NCBI GenBank assembly: GCA_041749015.1
Contig: JBGTCD010000108.1
Span: forward strand, 1 to 64,000
DNA length: 64,000 bases
Origin: JBGTCD01 sp041749015
Lineage (GTDB): Bacteria; Bacteroidota; Bacteroidia; Cytophagales; Cyclobacteriaceae
Reading direction: 5' to 3'
The position numbers and the translations under genes were made by a program. Below, in pieces: positions 1-10,300 of this stretch. The notes beneath the pieces are model-generated. The model did no database searches. It saw only the letters and a list, made by a program, of their open reading frames with translations, and had not been told where the DNA came from. Position 1 is the stretch's first letter. Each line of letters starts with the position of its first letter.

Positions 1-1972
1 ATACCCCATGGGTAGAAGGGTAGGTCACCATGAGGGCAGCGAGGTTATCCCTGTTTTGGGTAGCCTTTTGCTTGAGGTCCTCCAAATCGATGTTTCCTTT
101 TTCATCACATTTTACAATGATTACCTGCTGCCCTGCCATCACCGCACTTGCCGGATTGGTACCATGGGCCGAAGAAGGTATTAAGGTCACATTTCTATGG
201 CTCTCGCCTCTTGAAGCATGATAGGCCCTGATTACCATAAGTCCAGCATACTCCCCCTGAGCACCACTATTAGGTTGCAAGGATATGCCTGCAAACCCTG
301 TGATGGCACATAGCCAGTCAGACAGGTCGTTGAATATTTTCTGATATCCCTTGGCTTGATCCATTGGTACAAATGGGTGCATCTGTCCAAATCCGGGCCA
401 GGTTAAGGGGATCATTTCTGTGGTAGCATTGAGTTTCATGGTGCAGGAGCCCAATGAAATCATGGAGTGAACCAAAGAAAGGTCTTTGTTTTCCAATCGT
501 TTCATATACCGGAGCATTTCATGCTCTGAATGGAAATTTTGAAAAACAGGATGCGTCATAAATTCTGACTGCCTTTTAAGGGCAGAAGGCCAGGTGATGC
601 TTAGATTTTCTTGACCGGATAATAAGATTTCCTTTTGGCCTGAGGCTGCACCAAATATTTTAAGGATCAATCCCACATCTTCAAGAGTGGTGGTCTCATC
701 CAGGGAGATGCCTACTGAACCATTTTCGAAGTATCTGAAATTTACCTTGTGTTCCTCGGCCGTTGATTTCAACTTTTTGGTTTCGACCCCTTCGATCCAC
801 AAGGTGTCAAAATAGTTTTTATTCAACTGACGGATACCTGCGCCTTCCAGTGAGGTTGCCAAAACTTTGGTTAATCCATGGATTCTGCCAGCGATTTTTT
901 TCAGGCGTTCGGGCCCATGATAGACCCCATACATCCCGGCCATCACAGCCAGGAGCACCTGGGCGGTACAGATGTTTGAGGTGGCTTTTTCTCTTCTGAT
1001 GTGCTGCTCCCTGGTCTGGAGGGCCATTCTATAGGCCGGATTACCATGCTTGTCAAGAGATGCCCCGATAATTCTTCCCGGTATTTGTCTTTTATACTCC
1101 TCTTTGGTGGCGAAATACCCGGCGTGAGGGCCACCATAGCCCATTGGGATGCCAAACCGCTGACTGGTGCCAACCACTACATCTGCTCCCATTTCGCCCG
1201 GAGGTCTGAGCAGGGTGAGGGCCATAAGATCAGCAGCAACCGCCACCAATACATTCTGGTCCTTGGCCTTAGTCATAATTGAGCCAATATCGGTGATCGC
1301 ACCCTTGTCATTAGGGTATTGGAGCAGGATGCCGTAAAGTTTAGGATCAGAAAAGTCCAGTGAGGAAACCGGACCGGCAACCAGTTCTATCCCTGTGGGC
1401 AAAGCCCTTCCATTAAGCACCGCCATTGTCTGCGGAAATACCTCCTCATCAATGAAAAACTTCATCGCCTGCTTTTTTTCACCTTTGCGACCATCAAGGA
1501 GCATGGTCATGGCTTCCGCTGCTGCGGTGCCTTCATCGAGCAGGGAGGCATTGGCTATTTCCATGCCGGTCAAATCAATCACCATAGTTTGAAAATTGAT
1601 CAATGCTTCGAGCCTGCCCTGGGCTATCTCAGCCTGGTAAGGTGTATATGCAGTATACCATCCCGGGTTTTCAAGAATATTTCTTTGAATTACTGTCGGA
1701 GTGTAGGTGCCATAATATCCTGCACCGATAAAATTCTTGAATATTTTATTCTGTCCGGCAATGGACTTAATCGATTCGATGAATTCAGTTTCGCTTAATA
1801 TTTTAGGGAGTTCCGGGATGTTGGCAAGCCGGATGCCTTTTGGGATGGTCTCATCCATCAAATCGTCAATAGAATCGGCTTTTACGGCCTTAAGCATGAT
1901 TTGAATATCCTCATCTGAGGGACCAATATGCCTGTTTTTGAAGGATTCTTTAAAGTGAATATCTAAGTTCAT
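1..1972 (-). CDS. gcvP: Glycine dehydrogenase (decarboxylating), P protein; 3' part outside the window
   Basis: PLP-dependent subunit of the glycine cleavage system; it decarboxylates glycine and passes the aminomethyl group to the lipoyl H protein in the cytoplasm. Reading from the ATG at 1972 gives about 657 residues before the window edge, against roughly 950-960 for the single-chain enzyme, so the C-terminal third is missing. The N-terminus (FKNRHIGPSDEDI) and the stretch SSAHGTNPASAVMAG near residue 600 are family signatures. The PLP-binding lysine should lie beyond the edge. The two homologous halves are visible: residues about 10-430, then a second half from about 455. No gcvT or gcvH is in view. 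A perfect -7 type promoter element lies about 35 bases upstream. Confidence 0.95.
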   Translation of the reverse strand, partial: MNLDIHFKESFKNRHIGPSDEDIQIMLKAVKADSIDDLMDETIPKGIRLANIPELPKILSETEFIESIKSIAGQNKIFKNFIGAGYYGTYTPTVIQRNILENPGWYTAYTPYQAEIAQGRLEALINFQTMVIDLTGMEIANASLLDEGTAAAEAMTMLLDGRKGEKKQAMKFFIDEEVFPQTMAVLNGRALPTGIELVAGPVSSLDFSDPKLYGILLQYPNDKGAITDIGSIMTKAKDQNVLVAVAADLMALTLLRPPGEMGADVVVGTSQRFGIPMGYGGPHAGYFATKEEYKRQIPGRIIGASLDKHGNPAYRMALQTREQHIRREKATSNICTAQVLLAVMAGMYGVYHGPERLKKIAGRIHGLTKVLATSLEGAGIRQLNKNYFDTLWIEGVETKKLKSTAEEHKVNFRYFENGSVGISLDETTTLEDVGLILKIFGAASGQKEILLSGQENLSITWPSALKRQSEFMTHPVFQNFHSEHEMLRYMKRLENKDLSLVHSMISLGSCTMKLNATTEMIPLTWPGFGQMHPFVPMDQAKGYQKIFNDLSDWLCAITGFAGISLQPNSGAQGEYAGLMVIRAYHASRGESHRNVTLIPSSAHGTNPASAVMAGQQVIIVKCDEKGNIDLEDLKQKATQNRDNLAALMVTYPSTHGV

Positions 1973-2005
1973 TCCGGGTATAAATTTCTAGTGTTGATTG
2001 GGGTA

Positions 2006-2038
2006 CAAATGTAGGAGTTTTCCAGTTCCTGTATTCAG
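2006..2038 (-). promoter_or_regulatory. Bacteroidota-type promoter for gcvP
   Basis: Read on the minus strand, 2013-2006 is TACATTTG, an exact match to the TAnnTTTG -7 consensus. The -33 position about 22 bases upstream is only TCTG. Transcription would begin near 2000, leaving a leader of about 28 bases before the gcvP ATG. No glycine-riboswitch-like structure is seen in the leader. Confidence 0.4.
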
Positions 2039-2138
2039 ATTTTAAAAGCATTTTATACAAACGGCCATCTCTGATACCGTCCATAACAAAAAATCGTGCT
2101 CTCAGGTTTTTTGGAGTAATACTTGCAGTAATATTTTT

Positions 2139-2146
2139 TATTTTTG
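2139..2146 (+). promoter_or_regulatory. -7 element upstream of the M28 peptidase gene
   Basis: TATTTTTG matches TAnnTTTG exactly. The nearest upstream TTTG (2110-2113) is 25 bases away, longer than usual. The element overlaps a possible TTG start at 2144, which argues that translation begins at the downstream ATG (2168 or 2183). Confidence 0.35.
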
Positions 2147-2167
2147 AACAGTTTTACAATCGTACCA

Positions 2168-3685
2168 ATGAATTTCAATCGAATGAAAGCATTTAGAAAT
2201 AATTTTTTAGCAGCAGTTTTTTCCTTCATTATAGTAATACCCGTACTCGGCCAATATCAGGAGGCAGTACCCTTTGCCGAGACCATAACCAAGGAAGACG
2301 CCTATGACCTCTTATCCATCCTCGCTTCAGATGCTCTCGAAGGTAGGGAGACCGGCAAGAGAGGACAAAAAATGGCTGCCGCTTTCATTAAATATCATTT
2401 TCAGGAAATTGGACTCAAGCCTGTGGTGCCGGAGGGTGATGGGAAGAGCTATTATCAGCCCCTTGATTTGTATTCCAGTTCCCCTGGTAATATCTATGTG
2501 AAAGCAGGGAAGAATACCTATAAAAACTTCAAAGAGGTAGTGTATTATGGCAATCAGGATACCGATGGTGAGGTGAGTATGCCTGTAGTTTTTGCGGGAT
2601 ATGCCTCACAGGAAGAAGTGGATGCCGTGGATGTGAAGGATAAGGCAGTGGTCATTACTGCAAAAGGACTAAGAGATTGGAGAGGACCCTTTGATCGACT
2701 AATGGGCTCAGGTGCCAAAATGGTTTTTGTGGTCAACACGCCTTCAGATGAAGACTTCAGCACTTATGCCAACCAATTGAAAGGATGGCTTGGCGGTGGC
2801 AGACTTTCCCTCACCAAGCCTGAGGCAGGTGCTAACCCCGGGGTATTCTTCACGGCTCCTTCAGCAGCAGCAGCCATACTGGGCACCAATGAAAAGAAAA
2901 TGATGAAAGCCTCTGAAGACATTGGCAGCTTAAAAAAACTCAAAGAGTCCCGGGTAACTTTTTTTATGAAACAAACCCTCAATACGGTCCCTACCGAGAA
3001 TGTGATGGGCTACCTGGAAGGTACTGACCTCAAGGATGAGGTGATCGTTATCACCGCCCATTATGACCATATTGGTATTATTAATGGCGAGATCAATAAT
3101 GGAGCCGATGATGATGGCTCAGGAACCACAGCGGTGATGCAGATTGCCAGTGCATTTGCAAAGGCCAGAGACGAGGGCATCAGGCCCCGGAGAAGTATTT
3201 TATTTTTACTGGTGACCGGTGAGGAAAAAGGACTCCTTGGCTCGGCTTATTATGCTGATCATCCCATATTCCCTCTGGAGCAGACTGTGGCCAACCTCAA
3301 TATTGATATGATAGGCAGGATAGACCCTGAACACGAGGAAAACACAAACTATGTATATCTGGTAGGTTCGGATAAACTTTCGAGTGATTTGCACAAAATC
3401 AGTGAAGAAATGAATGAACGCTTCACCAAAATGGAACTCGACTATACCTACAATGATGAAAACCATCCCGAAAGGATCTACTATCGCTCCGATCATTGGA
3501 ATTTTGCCAAGAACGGTATTCCGGTGATTTTTTATTTTAACGGGGTTCACGAAGACTACCACCAGCCTACCGACACGATAGAAAAAATTCATTTTGAAAT
3601 GCTGGTGCATCGTGCAAAGCTGGTATATTATACCGCCTGGGCCCTTGCGCACCGTGATAAGCGGATAGAAGTGGATTCTCAGTGA
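2168..3685 (+). CDS. Secreted M28 family zinc metallopeptidase
   Basis: Predicted aminopeptidase-like co-catalytic zinc peptidase acting in the periplasm or outside the cell. From the ATG at 2168 it is about 505 residues and opens with a signal peptide (charged start, hydrophobic run, cleavage near VLGQYQ). The M28 metal ligands are in order: ITAHYDHIG near residue 300, NNGADDDGSG near 316, LLVTGEEKG near 352, NIDMIGR near 382 and a C-terminal GVHEDYHQPTDT histidine near 470. A PA-like insert occupies the region around residues 130-240. The ATG at 2183 would also leave a complete signal peptide. The gene stands alone between gcvP (divergent) and a repeat-rich gap. Substrate cannot be told from sequence. 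Confidence 0.9.
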   Translation: MNFNRMKAFRNNFLAAVFSFIIVIPVLGQYQEAVPFAETITKEDAYDLLSILASDALEGRETGKRGQKMAAAFIKYHFQEIGLKPVVPEGDGKSYYQPLDLYSSSPGNIYVKAGKNTYKNFKEVVYYGNQDTDGEVSMPVVFAGYASQEEVDAVDVKDKAVVITAKGLRDWRGPFDRLMGSGAKMVFVVNTPSDEDFSTYANQLKGWLGGGRLSLTKPEAGANPGVFFTAPSAAAAILGTNEKKMMKASEDIGSLKKLKESRVTFFMKQTLNTVPTENVMGYLEGTDLKDEVIVITAHYDHIGIINGEINNGADDDGSGTTAVMQIASAFAKARDEGIRPRRSILFLLVTGEEKGLLGSAYYADHPIFPLEQTVANLNIDMIGRIDPEHEENTNYVYLVGSDKLSSDLHKISEEMNERFTKMELDYTYNDENHPERIYYRSDHWNFAKNGIPVIFYFNGVHEDYHQPTDTIEKIHFEMLVHRAKLVYYTAWALAHRDKRIEVDSQ

Positions 3686-3689
3686 GCAG

Positions 3690-3727
3690 CTGTAGCGAAG
3701 CGGAAGTCCCGCTGCGGCCCGACCTTG
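3690..3727. repeat. GC-rich palindromic intergenic element
   Basis: Directly after the M28 stop codon the sequence contains GTAGCGAAGCGG followed by CCCGCTGCGG, an imperfect stem of the kind scattered between genes in Bacteroidota. It resembles the TCGTAG...CTACGA palindromes near 51.6 and 52.4 kb in this window, and may also serve as a 3'-end hairpin for the peptidase mRNA. Confidence 0.4.
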
Positions 3728-3782
3728 ACTGAGGTGGCCTTTAGTAGGGTAAAACTTCATGAATGTGCCCAATCACCATACC

Positions 3783-3972
3783 CGTCATTTCGAGGGCCGT
3801 ATCAATTCTTCAAAATTTGAATGTAAATGGTATGGCCGAGAAATCCCCCGGCTATGGAAAAGCAATTGATTTGGATTACGATACCGAGCCAATTCAAGTT
3901 CCTTATCAGGAGATTTCTCCCCCCGGTAAGATTTTTTTAAGAATTTTCAATACGTTAGGGGTCGAAATGACG
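3783..3972. repeat. MITE-like element with 11-bp terminal inverted repeats
   Basis: CGTCATTTCGA at 3783-3793 is exactly repeated in inverted orientation (TCGAAATGACG) at 3962-3972, enclosing about 170 bases. The interior carries GAAATCCCCC and GAGATTTCTCCCCCC, a subterminal pair in opposite orientations. No transposase is encoded. The inverted ends and small size suggest a non-autonomous mobile or REP-like element, but copy number cannot be judged from one window. Confidence 0.5.
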
Positions 3973-4043
3973 ATAAAAATAGGGCAACTATATTAAGGAA
4001 TGCTCAGCGCACCAAAAGAACAGCTAAAAGTTTACCCGCCGAA

Positions 4044-4056
4044 ATCCCGAAGGGAT
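4044..4056. repeat. Small ATCCC-GAA-GGGAT hairpin
   Basis: A 5-bp perfect stem with a 3-base loop in the gap between the MITE-like element and the lipoprotein gene. Too short to assign a role. It adds to the palindrome density of this gap. Confidence 0.3.
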
Positions 4057-4282
4057 GTAGGAGGGCCAACAGCCCCAAAACCACCATGCAACCCATTGCC
4101 CCAGTAAATCAAAAAATAATAATTTTCCTGGTTTTTTATAAATTAATGTATTTAATTTAATGCAGAATCAGTCTAAACTCACTTTACATTAAGGGATTTC
4201 AGAATAGATTTTTGTAATTAAAATAAACTGAAAATTGTCAAATAAAAATTGATTGATCCCCAATAACTTCAAAATATTGACT

Positions 4283-4816
4283 ATGAAAAATATGCATGTT
4301 AAAGCCCTGCTCCTTTCTACTTTTCTTTTAATTATAGGTTGCGAAAAAGAAAAACCCGATTTACCTATAGAGCTTGATTTTCAATTGCTTGATGAAAATG
4401 GTGTGCCTTCAACGGTATTTCAGGAAGGTTTGAATCTTCGTTTCCTTTTTATCATTCGCAACAAATCCTCTGAAGACATTAGATATATCCCAGATTTTAT
4501 AAATGAAGACTTTTTCAGGGTTTATAGAATTGATACTTCAGAAGGAATAGTTTCTATGGGTAAACCATACGAGAATTTGTTTTGTGAATTTAGTGGAATA
4601 CATTTTATTGTCCCTTCAGGGGATGAACGCCGTTTTGAAATTCCTTGGAGCCCATCCGAGGATTTTTGCTGTCCACCGTTTTGCAAAGTAAATCCTACTC
4701 TTGCTCTTCCCGAAGGAAAATATAAAACCTTCATTGAAGGTCCCTTTAACTTCATATTTAAGGAAAAGCCTTTTTCAATTACAGATAGTTTTGAAATTGT
4801 TTTTGAAATAGAATAA
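4283..4816 (+). CDS. Hypothetical lipoprotein
   Basis: About 177 residues from the ATG at 4283. The N-terminus is a lipoprotein signal peptide ending in the lipobox LIIGC, so the mature protein should be lipid-anchored in the envelope, starting CEKEKPD. The rest looks like a beta-rich domain (ELDFQLLDENGVPS, then LRFLFIIRNKSS) similar in feel to intracellular proteinase inhibitor or Ig-like folds; this is only an impression. A cluster CCPPFC lies near residue 143. The stop is 4 bases before the next ATG, so it is almost certainly cotranscribed with the secreted protease and might act as its partner or inhibitor. The codons are AT-richer than in neighbouring housekeeping genes. Confidence 0.7.
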   Translation: MKNMHVKALLLSTFLLIIGCEKEKPDLPIELDFQLLDENGVPSTVFQEGLNLRFLFIIRNKSSEDIRYIPDFINEDFFRVYRIDTSEGIVSMGKPYENLFCEFSGIHFIVPSGDERRFEIPWSPSEDFCCPPFCKVNPTLALPEGKYKTFIEGPFNFIFKEKPFSITDSFEIVFEIE

Positions 4817-4820
4817 TGCC

Positions 4821-7148
4821 ATGAAAAACCACCAAACCAAAAGTATCTATTTAACATTTTTCTTTTCTTTAGTACTCAGCTTTAAATTATTCTCCCAAAT
4901 ACCCACAAGGATAATTAATGAAGGCGAAAAACCTATTGAGGCAAGAAGCTCAACTACTCCACCGATTGTTAAAATGCCAACCCTCGACATTAATACGTTG
5001 AAAAGAGAAGATAAGGAAGAAGAAGGATTGGGGGTTCCACCTAGATTTGGGAAAGATATTGATGTTAATTATACTATATCAAATTCTGGTAATTGGGAGG
5101 ATGTGGATGGGGGGAAGCTTTGGAAATTAGAAATTCTTTCGGAAGATGCCAAATCTATAAATTTGATATTTGATGATTTTTATTTATCAAAAGGTGCGGA
5201 AATAAATATTTATAATAAAGAGATGAGTATGGTAATGGGACCAATAACATCTGAAGTGAATAATGAATATAAATCATTTGCCACCGATATTATTAAGGGG
5301 CAATCATTAATATTGGAGTTATTTGAACCAAGCTATTCTGAAGGACTATCATCTTTAAGGATAACAAAAGTTATTCATGGATATGTTAATCTTTTTAATA
5401 CCAATTTTCCAGGGGTAACACCTGGATTCGGGGCTTCTGCTCCATGTCATAATGATATAAACTGTTCCATCGGGGACCCATGGCAAGAAGCATCAAATTC
5501 AGTCGCAATGGTTCTATTGGCAAATAATACAAGACATTGCTCAGGAGTTTTGGTTACCAATGAATGTCAAGACTTTACTCCTAATTTTTTGACTGCTTTC
5601 CATTGCGTTGATGTTGGTGCAGGTTTAGATTTTCAGAATGGAATTCTTTCTGCTAATGAAATAGCTGCTGCCCAAAATTGGGTTTTTAGATTTCAATATA
5701 AAAGTCCTGTTTGTGATGGGGGTGACGGAATTACCTTTTCTTCCTTTGTGGGTTCAATATTCCGTGCAGCGTGGCGGGCAACCGATTTTGCAGTTTTTGA
5801 ACTTAATAACAGGCCTGCAAGTGGAACCGGGATTACCTATTCAGGATGGTCGAGAGCAAATACACCCCCTACAACTTCTGCCAGTATACATCATCCAAAT
5901 GGCGATGTCATGAAAATTTCTATTGAAAATAATATTGCAACCTCGGTTGCGTGGTTTCAAGCCAATACACATTGGAGGGTAACTTTTGATGATGGAGTTG
6001 TTCAACATGGGTCTTCGGGATCCCCATTATTTAATCAAGAAGGAAGAGTTGTTGGTCAACTACACGGAAATCAGAATTATAATCAATTGATTGAATATTG
6101 TGATCAACCGATAGGTGAATACGGTCGATTCGATGTATCCTGGGGAAGGGATGCAAATGGTAATTTTTTACCTGGTAGGGATGAAGAGAATAGCCTAGCC
6201 CCTTGGCTTGACCCAAACAATTCTAATGTAATGACTACCAATACTATACCTATACCCACCATCACCGGCCCCTCTCTGGTGTGCACATCTGGAGGCACCT
6301 TTACTTTGAACAATGTGCCTCCGGGGTCCAGCATTAATTGGTCAAGCAGTCCTAATCTCGTATATGTATCCGGGGGTCAGGGTACCAACACTTATGAAGT
6401 AAGGGCTGACATGGAGGAAAGTGGCTCTGGAGGGATTGGTCTCATTATAAGTGAAAGTGGCCCTGGGTGGGTTTCTGCCTTTTTTAACGGAGGCTGTGGC
6501 TCTATTTCTCTACAGAAATCAATTTGGGTAGGGCCCCCATCTTTTGATCCGGAAGATCAATTGTATGTACAGGGCTTCTATGGACAGAACCCCATTACCC
6601 TGGCTCCTGTAGGAGCCTATAATTTTCTGATTGAACCCTCAGAAGGAGCCAGTAATTATTCCTGGGATCTTCCATCTGGATTTTCATTTCTCCCAGGTTA
6701 TTGTACTAACTGTGAGCTGGTAAGAATTATTACCTCCTCAAGTAATGGTAATTATGTTTTAAAGGTTTATCCTCAAAATGGTTGTGGGTCTGCATATGGG
6801 TTTAGTTCCCTTGACATAAACATTGTTGCCCCTGGTGGTGGAGGAGGCCCTTCACCGGGTTGTCCTAATCCACCGTGTGCAGTACCTGAGCCACTCAGCT
6901 TTCCAAACCCGGCCAAATCTACCTTGAATGTGAAAAGTCCCTACAAAGGCCATGGGACGGATGTAAGAATGGAAGAAGTCCCCTACCAAATAAAGATTTA
7001 CAATAAGTCCAGTGGGCTTGTTTTCGAAACTAGCGGCAAAGGTGATCAAACTTCTATCAATTTAGAGCACCTTCCCAATGGCCATTATATTCTTCACATT
7101 ATTTCAGGAAATGAATTGATAACCAATCACTTGATTATTGATAGATAG
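4821..7148 (+). CDS. Secreted trypsin-like serine protease with T9SS C-terminal sorting domain
   Basis: 775 residues with a signal peptide (cleavage near LFSQIP). The catalytic region resembles lysyl-endopeptidase-type S1 proteases: His in FLTAFHCVD near 261, Asp in TDFAVFEL near 322, Ser in HGSSGSPLF near 398. Disulfide-type cysteines surround it. A beta-rich PKD/Ig-like region with a glycine-proline linker follows (about 480-690). The last 80 or so residues (from LSFPNPAK) form a type A Por-secretion sorting domain ending NHLIIDR, which would direct export through the type IX system. Base composition changes visibly near 6240: the protease part is AT-rich, and the C-terminal part looks like the rest of the genome. 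Confidence 0.88.
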   Translation: MKNHQTKSIYLTFFFSLVLSFKLFSQIPTRIINEGEKPIEARSSTTPPIVKMPTLDINTLKREDKEEEGLGVPPRFGKDIDVNYTISNSGNWEDVDGGKLWKLEILSEDAKSINLIFDDFYLSKGAEINIYNKEMSMVMGPITSEVNNEYKSFATDIIKGQSLILELFEPSYSEGLSSLRITKVIHGYVNLFNTNFPGVTPGFGASAPCHNDINCSIGDPWQEASNSVAMVLLANNTRHCSGVLVTNECQDFTPNFLTAFHCVDVGAGLDFQNGILSANEIAAAQNWVFRFQYKSPVCDGGDGITFSSFVGSIFRAAWRATDFAVFELNNRPASGTGITYSGWSRANTPPTTSASIHHPNGDVMKISIENNIATSVAWFQANTHWRVTFDDGVVQHGSSGSPLFNQEGRVVGQLHGNQNYNQLIEYCDQPIGEYGRFDVSWGRDANGNFLPGRDEENSLAPWLDPNNSNVMTTNTIPIPTITGPSLVCTSGGTFTLNNVPPGSSINWSSSPNLVYVSGGQGTNTYEVRADMEESGSGGIGLIISESGPGWVSAFFNGGCGSISLQKSIWVGPPSFDPEDQLYVQGFYGQNPITLAPVGAYNFLIEPSEGASNYSWDLPSGFSFLPGYCTNCELVRIITSSSNGNYVLKVYPQNGCGSAYGFSSLDINIVAPGGGGGPSPGCPNPPCAVPEPLSFPNPAKSTLNVKSPYKGHGTDVRMEEVPYQIKIYNKSSGLVFETSGKGDQTSINLEHLPNGHYILHIISGNELITNHLIIDR

Positions 7149-7229
7149 CTTGGTACTTTCTAACCAGTGGGCAGGGGCTCAAAAGGTGCAAATGTCCCCT
7201 ATTGACTTAAATGGAGCCTATTAACTGCC

Positions 7230-7262
7230 ATTTCTCACTTTGTTCTGAACAAAGCGAGAAAT
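7230..7262. terminator. Long palindrome between convergent genes, possible bidirectional terminator
   Basis: The 16-base arms 7230-7245 and 7247-7262 are mirror-complementary around a single central base, with one mismatch (7237/7255). It sits between the 3' ends of the protease gene and the 5-oxoprolinase gene. There is no strong T tract on either side, so an RNA-stabilising hairpin or a protein-binding dyad is also possible. Confidence 0.45.
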
Positions 7263-7362
7263 TGGTAGGTTCTTTATTTCTTATTTCCGGGTTTCTCACC
7301 TACAGTTTGTTGCAAAATTAGATTTAAATCGTTGTTAAGGTCAAAGTCAAGGTCAAAGTTGC

Positions 7363-10300
7363 TTAATCGCCAAAACCTCCCCCTCCCGGAGTCTCCATGA
7401 TCAAAGTATCCCCGGCTTCAAGGCCTAGGGTGTCCTTATGTTCGAGGTTGACTTCTTTTCCTTCCTTTGTGATCACCCATTGCCTGCCCGGCACTCCCGG
7501 TGCGCCGCCTTCCATACCATAGGGGCCATGTGTCCTGTGCTGAGTGAGCACGGCTACCTGAACAGGCTCCAGCATTCTGATCTTTCTTATGATGCCTTCA
7601 CCTCCCGGATACTGTCCCTTACCACCTGAGTTGGTTCTTAATTCAAACTGCTCCAATCTTACCGGGTACCGCCATTCCATGATTTCCGGGTCGGTGATGC
7701 GGGTGTTGGTCATATGGTGATGTACCCCATCACCCCCATTAAATCCCGGGCCGGCTCCGGTACCCCCGCCTATAGTTTCATAACAGCTAAAGCTTTGGTT
7801 ACCGAAAACGAGGTTGTTCATGGTACCCTGACTACCTGCCGACCATCCGAGGGCTTTTATCATGGTGCCGGTAAGTCTTTGGCTTACCTCTGTATTGCCA
7901 CCCATTACGGCCGGATTGGTGCTGAAATCAGGGTTTAAAAACCCTCGGGGAATCTTGACTTCTACATTGCGCATCAGGCCTTCATTCAAAGGCACGGCCT
8001 CACCAAGCCATAACCTCAGGATGTAAAGCACTACACTATTGACTATGGCAGGGGTGGCATTAAGATTACCAGGATGCCGGGCCCCGGATCCTGAAAAGTC
8101 GAATTTCAAAATACCTGACTCGTAGATTATTTTTACTTTGATTTCAGTACCATCATCGAGGGCCTCGGTGGCCTCCCAATAATTGGTGCTTTCTTTGGAA
8201 ATCTTATTCATCAACCTTTTTCTACTGTAGTCAAGTAACTTTTCCATATAGTCCAGCACCTGGGAGGTGCCAAATTTTTCTCCCAAGGACATCAGGGCTT
8301 TTTCTCCGGCATTTACAGAAGCCAGGGCACCTTGTAGGTCTGCCAGGTTTTCGTCAAGTGCACGGGTAGGCCAGGGGCCATTTAATAAAACCTGCTTAAT
8401 AGCATCCCACCGTACTTCATCACCAGTTTGAAGCAGCATGGGTTCTATGATTACCCCTTCCTCTTCCAGCGTCTTGGCATCAGGCGGCATAGAACCCGGT
8501 ATTTTGCCTCCGATTTCAGCATGATGTGCCCGGTTGGCTACATAACCAATAAGGCGTTTTTCCTGGTCAAACACCGCCTTAATAAGCGTAATATCAGGCA
8601 GGTGAGACCCGCCAAAGGCCGGATGGTTGGTAATGACCACATCACCTGGTTTCAGGTCAATTTTTTCTATCACTGACCTGACGCAAATGCCCAGGCTGCC
8701 CAGGTGCACGGGTATGTGCGGGGCATTGGCAATCAGGTACCCTTCCGGACTCATCAGGGCGCAGGAAAAATCCAGCCGCTCTTTTACATTCACAGAAAAT
8801 GAGGCCCTTTGCAATAAAGCCCCCATTTGGTCTGCCACTGCCTTGAACCTGTTGGTAAATAGTTCCAAAAGGGCGGCCTCAGGATGTGTGGCCTTTCCTG
8901 ATGACTGCTCACCAACTTTTTCTAAAATCAAATCCCCATTGGAGGTTTGGCCCCCAGACCAGCCGGCCTCAATGAAAAGGGTACTGGTCGCCCTGGTCAT
9001 TAATTTGGGACCATGTATGGGATCAGAAGATTTTCCTTCCCTTGATGCTGGTGTATCGAGTTTTCTTTCTGCAATTTCTGATTTTAGGGATACTGCTTCG
9101 ATTTCTTTTCCCTCCAGCCAATGGCCGTAGATTTTTTTATATTCCCGGATAAAATCTTCCCTGATTCTATCTCCTTTGCCGACTTCAATTGAAAGTGTGG
9201 TCGATTGTCCCTTAAGTCTGAGCAATAGGATGGAGTGCTTCCGATATATCCGTTTGGAATCACATCCCAGCTCAAGCAGCCGTTCCCTACCTTCTTTTTC
9301 CTGCTCTTTTATTAAGCCTTCGAGATCAGGCAGGAGGGCATCAAGCGGCAGGAGCCTTTCCTTTTCAATGGTCACAGCGCATTCTGATGCAGCTATCCCT
9401 AAAGCACTGAGGATGCCGGCATCTCCGGGAACCAAAATGGTTTTAATATCGAGCAGAACTGCTACGGCACAGGCATGGAGGCCACCCGCACCCCCAAAGG
9501 CGACAAGAGTATATCCGGCCGGATCTTCCCCCCTGGCAAGGGATATTTTCCTTATCGCCTCAGCCATCTTTTCGTTGGCAATGGTAAGAAATCCTTTTAG
9601 AATATCTTCAAACTTATAGTCTTCCCTGGTGATGCCTTCCAATTTATCTTTGACCTCCTTCAAAGCAGCCCTGGCCTTGTCGATGTCAATTGGGATCTCG
9701 ATTTTCTCAGGATCAAGTCGACTCAGGAGCAGGTTGATATCGGTGAGGGTGAGCGGCCCTCCAAAGCCGTAACAGGCAGGGCCCGGCACCGAGCCTGCAC
9801 TCTCAGGCCCCACCTGAAACCGCCCCAAATCATCTATAGTGCAAATCGACCCGCCTCCTGCAGCAATGGTCTCTATGGCAAGAGCCTGACCCTTGACAAA
9901 GGATTCGCCGGCCTTGGTTTCATATTGATAATCATAGGCACCATCATACCGCGATACATCGGTGCTGGTACCACCCATATCCAGGGTGATGATTTTATCG
10001 AAGCCTGCTTTTGCGGCTACCGCTACAGCACCTGCTACCCCGCCTGCCGGTCCGCTCAGGAGGCTGTCCTTTGGCAGAAAACCCCGGGCCGGCATCAACT
10101 GACCGCCACTCGTCATCATCTGTACCCCGGGGATATGTTTGGTGATCTTTGATTTAAATCCGGCCATGATGGGGTCGAGATAGGCATTGACCACAGTAGT
10201 GGAAGCCCTTGCGATCCAGCCCGCATCACCACTCATTTCAGAGGAGGCTGAGATGAATTTTAGACCCGCTTTCTCCAGTGCTTCCTTTATTTGGAGTTCA

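Larger units (their letters stand above)
3686..4282. other. Gene-free, repeat-rich gap
   Basis: About 600 bases without a convincing gene. It holds a GC-rich palindromic element (3690-3727), a MITE-like element with 11-bp inverted ends (3783-3972) and a short ATCCC/GGGAT hairpin (4044-4056), followed by AT-rich DNA running into the lipoprotein gene. Confidence 0.6.

Noticed and set aside
3206..3772. 188-residue frame opposite the M28 peptidase gene
   Set aside because: Antisense shadow of a clear enzyme gene; no recognisable domain.
3763..3996. 77-residue frame in the gap after the M28 peptidase
   Set aside because: It lies across the MITE-like element, including both inverted ends, and has no protein-like features.
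8627..9130. 167-residue frame opposite the 5-oxoprolinase gene
   Set aside because: Antisense shadow; Ser/Pro-rich composition without family features.
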